From contig CALDTZ010000100.1 in the NCBI GenBank assembly GCA_937924805.1, positions 1 through 48,846 of the forward strand: DNA of 48,846 nucleotides, given 5' to 3'. Origin of the DNA: an uncultured Saprospiraceae bacterium. Its GTDB lineage: Bacteria > Bacteroidota > Bacteroidia > Chitinophagales > Saprospiraceae. Below the pieces are notes generated by a model. The model saw only the letters and a program-made list of their open reading frames with translations, did not search any database and was not told the origin of the DNA. Made by a program: the position numbers and the translations under genes. This document shows, in pieces, positions 17,154 to 25,080 of the stretch; positions within the stretch are counted from its first letter, which is position 1, and every line of letters starts with the position of its first letter.

Positions 17154-17227
17154 TGACCGCGGAAGGATTCGAACCTTCAACCGTCAGAGTCGAAATCTGA
17201 TATTCTATCCAGTTGAACTACGCAGCC
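17154..17227 (-). tRNA. tRNA-Arg (anticodon UCG)
   Basis: The minus strand folds as a 74-base tRNA. Acceptor arm: GGCTGCG pairs with CGCGGTC (two G-U pairs), discriminator A. The anticodon stem is TCAGA/TCTGA with loop TTTCGAC, giving anticodon UCG that reads the Arg codon CGA (and possibly other CGN). The T arm is AAGG-TTCGAAT-CCTT. CCA is not encoded: the genome reads CT after the discriminator, so CCA must be added afterwards. A promoter lies just upstream and a strong hairpin just downstream, so it is a single-gene transcript. Confidence 0.95.
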
Positions 17228-17239
17228 GTTAAAAAAAAA

Positions 17240-17273
17240 CAAAAGTACAGAATTCTTATTTTCTTTTTTCAAA
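17240..17273 (-). promoter_or_regulatory. Promoter of tRNA-Arg
   Basis: On the minus strand, TTTG at 17273-17270 is followed after 22 bases by TACTTTTG (17247-17240), an exact match to the Bacteroidota -7 consensus TAnnTTTG. The spacing is near the usual -33/-7 distance. The -7 box ends 13 bases before the mature tRNA 5' end, leaving a short leader for RNase P. Both boxes and position agree, making this the best supported promoter in the window. Confidence 0.6.
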
Positions 17274-17345
17274 ATTCATTTGCTTTTTGAAATTAATATA
17301 AATGACTGTTTTTTATCTTCGCTAAGAATATAAAAACAGCGTTTG

Positions 17346-17801
17346 ATGAAAATACCTGCAAAATCAATTAAAGAGTATCTGGAAAATATTCCCGAAGAAA
17401 GAAAACCCTTTGTCAATCAATTAAGAAAAACGGTTATTGACAACATTCCTGAAGGGTTTGAAGAGCAATTGAATTATGGTATGATAGGTTTTGTTGTACC
17501 TCAATCAATATACCCAGACGGTTATCATTGTAATCCAAAACTACCTCTTCCATTCATTAACATAGCGTCACAAAAGAATTTTATCTCTTTATACCACATG
17601 GGCATATACGCAAATCCAGAACTAATGAAATGGTTTGTTGAAGAATATCCCAAACATTGCAAAAGAAAATTGGATATGGGAAAAAGTTGTATCCGATTTA
17701 AGAAAATGGAAGAAATCCCATTTGAACTCATCGGACAATTGATTCAAAAGATGACGGTCAAAGAATGGATTGATATTTATGAATCCCTACTAAAAAAGTA
17801 A
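17346..17801 (+). CDS. DUF1801 domain-containing protein
   Basis: 151 residues from the ATG at 17346; a TTG one codon earlier is less likely. The pattern matches DUF1801 (YdhG/YjbR-like, CyaY-like alpha-beta fold): SIKEYLENIPEERKPFVNQL, EEQLNYGMIGFVVP, LPFINIASQKNFISLYHMGI and KRKLDMGKSCIRFKKMEEIP. Proteins of this kind are small cytoplasmic alpha-beta proteins with no established biochemical role. It is divergent from the tRNA and convergent with the gene at 17859, with a bidirectional terminator between. No operon partner is seen. Confidence 0.85.
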   Translation: MKIPAKSIKEYLENIPEERKPFVNQLRKTVIDNIPEGFEEQLNYGMIGFVVPQSIYPDGYHCNPKLPLPFINIASQKNFISLYHMGIYANPELMKWFVEEYPKHCKRKLDMGKSCIRFKKMEEIPFELIGQLIQKMTVKEWIDIYESLLKK

Positions 17802-17804
17802 CAT

Positions 17805-17840
17805 AAAAAAAGAGCGATTATTAAACGCTCCCTTTTCTTT
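17805..17840. terminator. Bidirectional terminator between convergent genes
   Basis: GAGCG (17812-17816) pairs with CGCTC (17826-17830), with a run of seven A before it and CCTTTTCTTT after it. The A-run supplies the T-tail for leftward transcripts and the right side for rightward ones. It serves the DUF1801 gene (+) and the gene ending at 17859 (-). The stem is short (5 pairs), hence the moderate score. Confidence 0.6.
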
Positions 17841-17858
17841 ATCTTATTCCTTTTTATT

Positions 17859-18296
17859 CTAAGGATTAACTCTCTTATATTTCTTCCAGATGACTTTAAA
17901 TTGTTTAGCCATCGCTTTTGAAGTTTTAGAATTATACTTAATAACAAGATTATCATCTTCGGTTGCCGGTGCAGCACAAGCTATACAATCTGTTGAAGGG
18001 TTATAAATTGCACATTCTGTAATGAATGCTAAAAACTCTGTTTCAGGTAAAAAGCAAAAGTACTTCATCACTTCCTGTTTCGTTAAACCATATTTTTTTT
18101 GATAAATTTTAAGATTTTTTTCGATCGTTTTAGATACAGGTACGATATATCTATATTTGGTTTTTTCACCCAAATTAACACTTACTAATTCTGAAAAATC
18201 TTTATTTTCAGTATCAAAATGTAAGGTTGGGCTTATTACCCATACTTCTTTTGCTTTATCTTCTAGTTTTATTAATTGCTTTATTGTCATGTTCAT
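17859..18296 (-). CDS. Hypothetical soluble protein, 145 residues
   Basis: I do not recognise a named family with confidence. There is no signal peptide or membrane helix. Notable blocks are VWVISPTLHFDTENKDFSEL, KTKYRYIVPVSKTIEKNLKI and FLPETEFLAFITECAIYNPS, followed by CIACAAPATEDDNLVIKYNS and a basic end (FKVIWKKYKRVNP). The first half, with a strand, an aspartate-rich turn and a YIVP strand, faintly resembles phospholipase-D-like folds, but no HKD motif is present. Two close cysteines (CIAC) could bind a metal or form a disulfide. It is divergent from the DUF2237 gene. An exact TAAGTTTG box (18356-18349, minus strand) 53 bases upstream is a possible promoter. Confidence 0.7.
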   Translation of the reverse strand: MNMTIKQLIKLEDKAKEVWVISPTLHFDTENKDFSELVSVNLGEKTKYRYIVPVSKTIEKNLKIYQKKYGLTKQEVMKYFCFLPETEFLAFITECAIYNPSTDCIACAAPATEDDNLVIKYNSKTSKAMAKQFKVIWKKYKRVNP

Positions 18297-18366
18297 TATT
18301 TATTAAAAGTAAAGTTCGTATTATTAATCCAATAAATAAAATAATTTACAAACTTACCTTGCCTTC

Positions 18367-18840
18367 ATGCAGAAATTGAAAATCCCAATTCGTTTTTCAC
18401 TTTGCTTTTTCTTACTCTTTTTCTTATGCCAATGTCAGCCGCCAATGAATCAACATAAAACTAAAAACTCCAAACAGATAGAACCATTAAATGTGTTTGG
18501 TGAACCCTTAAAATCTTGTTGTCAAGATCCTGTAACTGGCTTCTATCGAGATGGTTTCTGCAAAACTGGCACTAATGATTATGGGACTCATATCGTATGT
18601 GCAATAGTGACAGATGCATTTCTTGAATACTCTAAATTACAAGGTAATGACCTTATAACTCCTATCCCTAATCGGCACTTTAATGGTTTAAAAGCTGGGG
18701 ATAAATGGTGTCTATGTATTTCCCGATGGCTAGAAACAATAAAAGCTGGTGTCGCTCCAAAAATTGATTTACAAGCTACTCATCAATATGCATTGAAGTA
18801 TATGACAATCGAAGAATTGATGCCATATGGTATTGAGTAA
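18367..18840 (+). CDS. DUF2237 family protein with N-terminal export signal
   Basis: 157 residues. The N-terminus IRFSLCFFLLFFLCQCQPP is a hydrophobic signal ending in two cysteines, possibly a lipoprotein signal, although the residues before Cys are not an ideal lipobox. The body is DUF2237: LNVFGEPLKSCCQDPVTGFY, DGFCKTGTNDYGTHIVCAIV, FLEYSKLQGNDLITPIP and LKAGDKWCLCISRWLETIKA. DUF2237 proteins are normally short cytoplasmic proteins; an exported or anchored version is a mild variation. The conserved cysteines (CC, C, C, CLC) suggest metal or disulfide chemistry. The gene lies 62 bases upstream of ligD on the same strand, so it may share its transcript, but the link to DNA repair is not established. 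Confidence 0.8.
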   Translation: MQKLKIPIRFSLCFFLLFFLCQCQPPMNQHKTKNSKQIEPLNVFGEPLKSCCQDPVTGFYRDGFCKTGTNDYGTHIVCAIVTDAFLEYSKLQGNDLITPIPNRHFNGLKAGDKWCLCISRWLETIKAGVAPKIDLQATHQYALKYMTIEELMPYGIE

Positions 18841-18902
18841 AATATTAATAATCCATGATTAAATGATCATTCATTGATCTTTAATGATAACAAACCCAAG
18901 CT

Positions 18903-21185
18903 TTGCCTAATAAACCCATATATACCGAAATTGAAGGAAGAAAACTAAAACTTACTAATTTAGATAAAATTCTGTACCCTTCTATTCGTGTTTCTAAGGC
19001 AGAAATTATACAATATTATCTTCAAATTAGTGAATACATGTCTCCTTTTTTGGTTGGTAGACCTCTCACTTTAATTCGATTTCCGGATGGAATCGACAAA
19101 CATGCTTTCTATTCCAAAAAAAAGGCGTCTTGGACTCCAACATGGATTGATAGTATTGATATCAAACATTCCGAAGAATCTATTGAATACATCATTGCCA
19201 ATGAGAAAGCTACTTTAGTTTTTTTAGCAAATTTGGCAGCCTTGGAGATTCATCCAATGCAAATGATAAAAACGAGAATGGAATTTCCAGATCATTTTAT
19301 TTTTGACCTTGATCCACCAGAAAATGGAGATTTTCAATTAGTGAAAGAAATCGCATTTAAACTTAACGATTTTCTAAAAAGTTACAATTATAAATCGTTT
19401 GTTAAAACTTCGGGCAGTAAAGGTTTGCATTTATATATTCCCATTCAAGCAAATTATACGCATGAGGTTGTTGTAGAATCCGTAAAATCACTAGCTAAAA
19501 ATTTTGTTGCTCAAAATAAAGACCTCTGTACCTTAGCGCTTAATAAAAGTAAGCGCTCAGGGAAGACACTCATTGATATATTACGAAATCATGAAACACA
19601 TACAACCATTGCCCCATTTAGTTTACGAGCAAAACCTAAGGCTCCAATCTCTTTTCCAATTTCTTGGCAAACATTAAAATCAATCAAATCTGCTCGTGAA
19701 ATAAACATTAAAAATTATCAAGAATATTTAAGCGAACATGGTTATGCATGGACAGATATGTTTGTCGATCCTCCGATTTTGCACGATAGTACTTCTGAAA
19801 TAAATAGTCAATTGAAAGAAAAGTTGGCACTTTATAGCTCTAAACGAAATTTCAACAATAGTCCAGAGCCTCCTGTATTAGCTGGACCATCTCCGGGAAA
19901 TCGATTTTGTATTCAACTACATAATGCAAGTAATTTGCACTATGATCTTAGACTCGAATCAGAAGGTGTTTTATTAAGTTGGGCTATTCCTAAAGGATTA
20001 CCAATCGATAAGAATCAAAAGCGTCTCGCCATTCAAACTGAAGATCATCCAACGCATTATTTGACATTTGAAGGAATCATTCCTAAAGGAGAATATGGTG
20101 CTGGACAGATGTGGGTATTTACGAGTGGCACTTTTGAGTGGAAAGAAAAAGGTAAATCATCTTATATTTTCGAATTAAAATCCGCTTCTTTTAATCGAAC
20201 CTATTCTATGGTTAAAATGCAAAAAAACCAATGGTTAATTCAACTCGTCGAAAATCGTGATTTTGATACGATAGAAAAAATTCAACCTATGCTTGCTAGT
20301 ATGGGAACAACCATTCCAAAAGATTCTTCATTTCATTTTGAAATCAAGTGGGATGGAATCAGAGCTATGATTTACTTAGATGGCGAAAAAATTACGATTC
20401 TTTCGCGTAGTGGTCGAGATATATCAAATCAATTTCCAGAACTTCAAGATTCCTCGATCTTTGAGGTAGAATCAGGCATTTTTGATGCAGAAATTGTCCA
20501 CCTTGACACCCAAGGAAAACCCCAATTTAGCAATGTGATTTCGAGACTTCACTTATCTGGAGAGTCATCAATAAAAAAAGCTACAACCACCAATCCTGCC
20601 ACTTGTTACCTATTTGACTGTCTATATTTAGACGGAAAACACATTACTAAAGAGCCACAAGAAAGACGGTATCAATACCTTCAAACGGTCATTAAATCGA
20701 ATACTCTATATCGAGTAAGCGAAGCATTAAATGATGGTTTTGGATTGTTTGAAGCTATTAAAAAAATGGGAATGGAAGGTATCATGGTAAAAAACAAAAA
20801 AGCTCCCTATTTGCCAGGTACAAGATCCACTCATTGGTCAAAAATAAAAGTTAGGCATAGAGCTATCTGTTTTATTGCCGGATATACACGTGGGAAAGGT
20901 GATCGGTCTTCATTATTTGGTGCTTTACACCTTTTATCTGCAGAAGACGAAAATCAACCTTATATGGGGAAAGTAGGCACAGGATTTGATGCTATTAAAA
21001 TGAAAAATTTAATCAAACTATTTGCTGATTATCTATCGAATAATAAATTATTTATCCAAAAAACAGCAGATGATCATCAATCTATTTGGCTACGACCAGA
21101 ACTTAAATGTGAAATAGAATATGCTTCATTTGCTTCAACGGGATTTTATAGAGAGCCCGTTTTTATAAAATTAATAACACCATGA
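18903..21185 (+). CDS. ligD: DNA ligase D (polymerase-phosphoesterase-ligase)
   Basis: 760 residues in POL-PE-LIG order. POL (about 1-290): FIFDLDPP with catalytic D135/D137, KTSGSKGLHLYIP and TLIDILRNH with D225. PE (about 330-440): CIQLHNASNLHYDLRLE with H340, H346, D348, R350, then DHPTHY and KGEYGAGQMWV. LIG (about 460-760): FEIKWDGIRA with adenylated K482, then GMEGIMVKNKKAPY and WSKIKVRHRA. The enzyme fills, trims and seals double-strand breaks together with Ku. The start is TTG at 18903; a stop lies five codons upstream in frame and no ATG follows for 45 codons, so TTG is the only plausible start and may limit expression. The ku start overlaps its stop (ATGA). Confidence 0.95.
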   Translation: MPNKPIYTEIEGRKLKLTNLDKILYPSIRVSKAEIIQYYLQISEYMSPFLVGRPLTLIRFPDGIDKHAFYSKKKASWTPTWIDSIDIKHSEESIEYIIANEKATLVFLANLAALEIHPMQMIKTRMEFPDHFIFDLDPPENGDFQLVKEIAFKLNDFLKSYNYKSFVKTSGSKGLHLYIPIQANYTHEVVVESVKSLAKNFVAQNKDLCTLALNKSKRSGKTLIDILRNHETHTTIAPFSLRAKPKAPISFPISWQTLKSIKSAREINIKNYQEYLSEHGYAWTDMFVDPPILHDSTSEINSQLKEKLALYSSKRNFNNSPEPPVLAGPSPGNRFCIQLHNASNLHYDLRLESEGVLLSWAIPKGLPIDKNQKRLAIQTEDHPTHYLTFEGIIPKGEYGAGQMWVFTSGTFEWKEKGKSSYIFELKSASFNRTYSMVKMQKNQWLIQLVENRDFDTIEKIQPMLASMGTTIPKDSSFHFEIKWDGIRAMIYLDGEKITILSRSGRDISNQFPELQDSSIFEVESGIFDAEIVHLDTQGKPQFSNVISRLHLSGESSIKKATTTNPATCYLFDCLYLDGKHITKEPQERRYQYLQTVIKSNTLYRVSEALNDGFGLFEAIKKMGMEGIMVKNKKAPYLPGTRSTHWSKIKVRHRAICFIAGYTRGKGDRSSLFGALHLLSAEDENQPYMGKVGTGFDAIKMKNLIKLFADYLSNNKLFIQKTADDHQSIWLRPELKCEIEYASFASTGFYREPVFIKLITP

Positions 21186-21970
21186 GATCAATTTGGAAAG
21201 GACATATCCGATTTTCGCTCGTTACGATACCGATTCAGGTATTTAGTGCTGTAGAATCAAAAAGTAATATCAAATTTAAGCAGCTACATGGAAAAGATAA
21301 TGGGTCCATTGGGTATTCAAAAATATGTAAATCATGCAATGAGGAAGTTCCTTATAATGAGATTGTCAAAGGATATGAATACGAACCAGATACGTACGTA
21401 GTCCTCGAGAAAGCAGATATGGATAGTATCAAACTAAAAAGTTCGAAGGCAATAGATATTGAAGCTTTCGTCTCACTTGATGAAGTGCATCCTACCCTAT
21501 TTGAGGCGATCTATTTTGTAGGACCCGCTGGTGAAGTAGCTAAGAAAACGTTTAATCTATTTGTCAAAACGATTGAAAAATCGGGAAAAGCAGGTGTTGG
21601 GCGAATTATACTAAGAGATCGTGAAGATGTGGTTTTGTTAACACCACAAAATGGTGGATTGATTATGTATAAACTTAGATACCCAGATGAATTGAGAAAA
21701 ATAACGGATCTCCCCGATTTGGAAGATGTTGATGTTGATGAAGCTCAATTAAACCTTGCAACAACCTTAGTGGATTCACTATCAATAAATTTTTCAGATG
21801 TTTCATTTGAAGATCGATATAAAGATGCTTTATTAGAACTTGTCGATCAAAAAATAGCTGGTAAAAAAGTGATTTCACTATCTACAAACGAAGAAAAAGA
21901 AACTCCCGTGGTTGATATTATGTCAGCTTTAAAGAAAAGTATTGAAGATGCAAAAAGTAAAGGCGCTTAA
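21182..21970 (+). CDS. ku: Non-homologous end-joining protein Ku
   Basis: 262 residues, typical bacterial length. It begins MRSIWKGHIRFSLVTIPIQV, the classic bacterial Ku N-terminus, then NIKFKQLHGKDNGSIGYSKI, CKSCNEEVPYNEIVKGYEY and AIDIEAFVSLDEVHPTLFEA, forming the Ku core beta-barrel. Ku homodimers thread onto broken DNA ends and recruit LigD. The C-terminal tail is short and acidic/lysine mixed, without the long basic extension of some Ku proteins. The ATG overlaps the ligD stop by 4 bases, so the two are translationally coupled, which would help keep their ratio constant. Confidence 0.96.
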   Translation: MRSIWKGHIRFSLVTIPIQVFSAVESKSNIKFKQLHGKDNGSIGYSKICKSCNEEVPYNEIVKGYEYEPDTYVVLEKADMDSIKLKSSKAIDIEAFVSLDEVHPTLFEAIYFVGPAGEVAKKTFNLFVKTIEKSGKAGVGRIILRDREDVVLLTPQNGGLIMYKLRYPDELRKITDLPDLEDVDVDEAQLNLATTLVDSLSINFSDVSFEDRYKDALLELVDQKIAGKKVISLSTNEEKETPVVDIMSALKKSIEDAKSKGA

Positions 21971-21978
21971 CAATTAAA

Positions 21979-22671
21979 ATGCTAAAAGTACTAAGTTGGA
22001 ATATCAGGCAAGGAGGAGGCTCCAGATTAGCAAAAATTTGCCAAAAAATCAAATCCAGTGAAGCCCAAATCATCATTCTATCTGAATTTATAAATAATGA
22101 TTCTGGAGCATTCATAAGGCAAAAACTTTTGTCTTATGAATATCGGTATCAAGGAGTTACAGCAAGTCCGAAAGATGAAAACAGTGTTGCTATATTTTCA
22201 AAAATCAGTTGTAATTTTATTCTTTTCCCTTATGCAGATCCAAAGTATAGTGGCAATTTAATTGCAGCACAATTTGACGCATTTGATATCTACGGAATGT
22301 ACTTACCGCACAAAAAGAAGCACATTTTATTTGATACATTAATACATAAATCAAAAGAAAGTAAACCAGCCATTTTTGCTGGAGATTTTAATTCTGGCAT
22401 AAATTATAAGGACCAAAAAGGGAATTCATTTTGGTATACTGATAAACTAGAGGCCTTATCAAAAAATAATTACATTGATGCGTTTAGATTCAAAAATGGA
22501 GACATTGAAGAGTATTCGTGGTTTAGCCATCAAAAAAATGGGTATCGCTATGATCACACCTATGTTGATGCAGCGTTAAAAATTATTATTAAAGAATGCC
22601 ATTATATCCATCAATGGAGAATTGACGGCCTTTCCGATCACTCTCCAATGATATTGCATCTTGGTCAGTAA
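21979..22671 (+). CDS. Endonuclease/exonuclease/phosphatase family protein linked to ku-ligD
   Basis: 230 residues with all core EEP-superfamily residues: LSWNIRQGGG (N8), ILSEF (E36), FAGDFNSG (D136, N138), YRYDHTYVD (D192, H193) and GLSDHSPM (D220, H221). The fold covers ExoIII-type DNA repair nucleases as well as phosphatases and sphingomyelinases. There is no signal peptide, so it acts in the cytoplasm. It starts 8 bases after the ku stop, on the same strand, and so is very likely part of the NHEJ operon. That position makes a DNA end-processing role (for example removing blocked 3' ends) a reasonable inference, but substrate is not shown by sequence. Confidence 0.88.
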   Translation: MLKVLSWNIRQGGGSRLAKICQKIKSSEAQIIILSEFINNDSGAFIRQKLLSYEYRYQGVTASPKDENSVAIFSKISCNFILFPYADPKYSGNLIAAQFDAFDIYGMYLPHKKKHILFDTLIHKSKESKPAIFAGDFNSGINYKDQKGNSFWYTDKLEALSKNNYIDAFRFKNGDIEEYSWFSHQKNGYRYDHTYVDAALKIIIKECHYIHQWRIDGLSDHSPMILHLGQ

Positions 22672-22677
22672 ATTCTA

Positions 22678-23499
22678 TTAATTGGCAGTCATCATAATCT
22701 GCTCAGAACTTATAATTTTGTTTTGGTTTCGAATTACTCGAATAATTTGTTTGTTTTGAAGCTCATTCAGTTCTATAACCTCAGCATCATTCATCGTATC
22801 ATTGATCAATCCTGAATAAAGGAGGTTACCCCTAAAATCATAAAATTCTTTTATTATTAAAGGGTTCACATTTGTCATATCTACTTTTTCTCTGTTATCA
22901 TATTTTGAATAAATAATTCTTGAACTACTTTTGTTGGTCATATTTATTTGGATAATATTTTTTACGATTGTTTTCATATCCATTAAATCCTTTGCCCATA
23001 TTTGGAAATTGTAATACGAGTAATCCGTATTATAATCAATTTGATTTTGATGATTTACGATAGATAGTATTTCTGAAGGATCTATTCGGAGAGAAAAGAT
23101 GACGCCATATTCAAGACCATTCCCTCTTGTCATAGCGCAAGTATTAAAGCTATGGTTTAGTACTTCAATTTCAAACCATTCAAATATTTGACCACCATTA
23201 TCTAAATCACATTGAATAGAAGAGAAATTATAAATTCCATATTCGGTTTGACTTATAAGTAGTTCAGCTAATATATTTTGATGCTTTTCAAACGTCAATA
23301 TTCGAGCATCTACAACCGTATTTTCGTTTTCAATAGGAGTATTATAATACAAAGTAGGCGTTGCAAAAGTAAGTGCTGAAATAGGTATTACATCTGAGAA
23401 TTGCATTGAATTAAGTGTTTTATTTTGACTTACTTGCGCATTTAACATTAGGCTTCCTAATAGTGCCCATGCCATTAAAATTTTAGTGATCGTTTTCAT
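22678..23499 (-). CDS. Secreted hypothetical protein, 273 residues
   Basis: The N-terminus is a clear signal peptide (ILMAWALLGSLMLNAQVSQ, cut near residue 22). The mature protein shows short beta-strand blocks such as ILAELLISQTEYGIYNFSSI, EWFEIEVLNHSFNTCAMTRG and DYSYYNFQIWAKDLMDMK. The last 60 residues (KEFYDFRGNLLYSGL ... IIRVIRNQNKIISSEQIM) loosely recall the end of a T9SS type A sorting domain (the 'd..G..v' strand and a final 'i.r.nk....k' strand), but the Asn-Pro opening is missing and I do not claim it. It is convergent with the NHEJ operon, its stop lying 6 bases from the EEP gene stop. Function unknown. Confidence 0.65.
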   Translation of the reverse strand: MKTITKILMAWALLGSLMLNAQVSQNKTLNSMQFSDVIPISALTFATPTLYYNTPIENENTVVDARILTFEKHQNILAELLISQTEYGIYNFSSIQCDLDNGGQIFEWFEIEVLNHSFNTCAMTRGNGLEYGVIFSLRIDPSEILSIVNHQNQIDYNTDYSYYNFQIWAKDLMDMKTIVKNIIQINMTNKSSSRIIYSKYDNREKVDMTNVNPLIIKEFYDFRGNLLYSGLINDTMNDAEVIELNELQNKQIIRVIRNQNKIISSEQIMMTAN

Positions 23500-23519
23500 T
23501 ATCTGGTTGGTTTATATTA

Positions 23520-23552
23520 CAAATATCTAGAAGCCTTGAAATAAAAAACCAA
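23520..23552 (-). promoter_or_regulatory. Weak promoter candidate for the 22678-23499 gene
   Basis: On the minus strand, TTG (23552-23550) is followed after 22 bases by GATATTTG (23527-23520), one mismatch from TAnnTTTG, ending 20 bases before the ATG. Spacing and position are suitable; the mismatch keeps confidence low. Confidence 0.28.
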
Positions 23553-23732
23553 TCGTTCGATTAATGTAAGTACTTAGCCGTTTTTTGGGGATTATCGTTG
23601 GATTTTTGGCAATCTTACGATAAGTACGAATCATAATTTAATATTAAAACTATCCAAACAGTATGTATATCAACCATTTAAAAATATATTTAACCTATCA
23701 TATTTTATGTAATTAAACAATCAATAAAAATT

Positions 23733-24392
23733 ATGAAAAAACTATCAATTCTATTACTAGCATTTTTGCTTATTTCGGGTTCAGCAATGGCTCAACGTTC
23801 TAAAGGCAAAAAGAAAAAGAGAGTTACGAAAGAACAAATGGATGATTCTCAAAACAACAACAGAAGAGAGAAAACGAAACCCATGGATTTAGCGGTTAGA
23901 GCCGATAATGATTGGGCGATCACAGGTGAATTAGGTTGGAACAGTTTGGCTGGATTTGGGATCAATGTAACAAAATATGTAACCCCTAACGTGGCGGTTG
24001 ATTTAGGTTTAGGTTTAGGTCTACAACTTTTCAAGTCTGGATTGAGAGGTCGTTACTTTTTTACAAAAAAGAAGTTTGCCCCCTATGCAGGTTTGGGTGT
24101 TATTTATGCACCATTGGAAGTAGAAGGTATCGAACTTGACAGCGATGGTGATGGTGTTATTGACGATATTGTAAATCTAAATTCTTCTTTATACGCACAG
24201 TTAACCTTGGGATTTGAATATATGAGTCGTGGAGGATTTGTATTTGGAATGAATGTCGGTTACGCTCCATTATTACAAGATAATTATGATGAGCCTGCAG
24301 GTGGTTTCAATAATTCAGAAACAAAAGTTGGGTTAGACTTAGCTTATGGCAGCGGTATTGTTTTTGGTGCAAACATGGGTTTTGCATTCTAG
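23733..24392 (+). CDS. Outer-membrane beta-barrel protein with calcium-loop-like insert
   Basis: 219 residues. A signal peptide (about 1-20, ending SAMAQ) is followed by a very basic, disordered stretch (SKGKKKKRVTKEQ) and then alternating strands with Gly/aromatic pattern: WAITGELGWNSLAGFGINVT, VAVDLGLGLGLQLFKSGLRG, RYFFTKKKFAPYAGLGVIYA, LYAQLTLGFEYMSRGGFVFG. The protein ends in Phe (MGFAF), as expected for outer-membrane assembly. About eight strands fit an OmpW/OprF-N-like barrel. A loop reads ELDSDGDGVIDD, a DxDxDG calcium-binding type sequence. It is followed by a bidirectional terminator shared with the large convergent operon. Ligand unknown. Confidence 0.8.
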   Translation: MKKLSILLLAFLLISGSAMAQRSKGKKKKRVTKEQMDDSQNNNRREKTKPMDLAVRADNDWAITGELGWNSLAGFGINVTKYVTPNVAVDLGLGLGLQLFKSGLRGRYFFTKKKFAPYAGLGVIYAPLEVEGIELDSDGDGVIDDIVNLNSSLYAQLTLGFEYMSRGGFVFGMNVGYAPLLQDNYDEPAGGFNNSETKVGLDLAYGSGIVFGANMGFAF

Positions 24393-24420
24393 CATTAAAC
24401 AATAATAATACAGATATAAG

Positions 24421-24456
24421 AAATGCCACTTGAAAAATCGGGTGGCATTTTTTTTA
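24421..24456. terminator. Bidirectional terminator at the 3' end of the giant surface operon
   Basis: AAATGCCAC (24421-24429) pairs with GTGGCATTT (24442-24450) around a 12-base loop, followed by further T residues on the plus strand; on the minus strand the tail is TTTCTTATAT. It follows the barrel gene by 28 bases and starts 2 bases after the last stop of the leftward operon, so it can end both transcripts. Confidence 0.8.
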
Positions 24457-24458
24457 TA

Positions 24459-25076
24459 CTAGAAAGGTTCCTTTTTAAGGCTTTCAAATTCTGCACTATT
24501 TTCTTGCATTTCTCTTTTTAGAGCGGAGATGTTTAGTTGACCAGATACGTTCACCACCCTTTCCCTGTATTTTTTAATGACTTCATCTTTTGACATGTTC
24601 ACAATGCCTGAAAAATTCATAAGTGATTTATAATTCATGTTTTTAAAAACAAAAAAGAATTCGTTTTCAGGTTCACAATCTATTTCTTGCCAATTATTAT
24701 CAATATTTTCTAAACATATAATATCATCTAACAAGAATTTTTCTTCTCTTTCTAAAATATATTTTATGTAAGCTATTTTACGACCTAGAATTTCTATCTC
24801 TAATTTTGAATAAAGCTTCATTCTATCAATACTCAAGACTGAGGGTGAAATTTTACCTAGATTATTTAAAATATAATTTTCAGGCGAACTTTCTTCTATC
24901 ATATTTTCAATATAAGGACGTTTTGTATCGTCAATCATTTGATATTTTTGCAAAAAAAAAGTCTTAATTTTTACATTAGTAATTGAAGTGATTTTGCGTT
25001 CAACTATTCTATCTGATTGACCATAAGAAGTAAAAGAGATTAAAAATAGACAGCAGACTAAGAGATTTGACTTCAT
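24459..25076 (-). CDS. Secreted hypothetical protein, last gene of the surface operon
   Basis: I start at the ATG at 25076, giving 205 residues and a proper signal peptide (SNLLVCCLFLISFTSYGQ). The frame is open to 25157, but that would add a second hydrophobic segment inside the upstream gene. The mature protein is polar and rich in Ile, Lys, Glu and Asn, with blocks ITSITNVKIKTFFLQKYQMI, IEILGRKIAYIKYILEREEK and ENEFFFVFKNMNYKSLMNFS. No family recognised. The gene starts 4 bases after the preceding stop and ends at the shared terminator. It is probably periplasmic. It could be an accessory or protective partner of the large proteins encoded upstream, but nothing in its sequence proves that. 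Confidence 0.7.
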   Translation of the reverse strand: MKSNLLVCCLFLISFTSYGQSDRIVERKITSITNVKIKTFFLQKYQMIDDTKRPYIENMIEESSPENYILNNLGKISPSVLSIDRMKLYSKLEIEILGRKIAYIKYILEREEKFLLDDIICLENIDNNWQEIDCEPENEFFFVFKNMNYKSLMNFSGIVNMSKDEVIKKYRERVVNVSGQLNISALKREMQENSAEFESLKKEPF

Positions 25077-25080
25077 AATT

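Noticed and set aside
17859..18296. Phospholipase D activity for the 145-residue protein.
   Set aside because: The first half has a faint resemblance in strand order, but the HKD motif is absent.
18841..18902. Overlapping TGATCA-type palindromes upstream of ligD as an operator.
   Set aside because: Short AT-rich palindromes are common by chance here, and no second copy or known site supports it.
22678..23499. Possible T9SS sorting domain at the C-terminus of the 273-residue secreted protein.
   Set aside because: The last strands look similar, but the Asn-Pro opening motif and the usual Gly-x-Tyr strand are missing.
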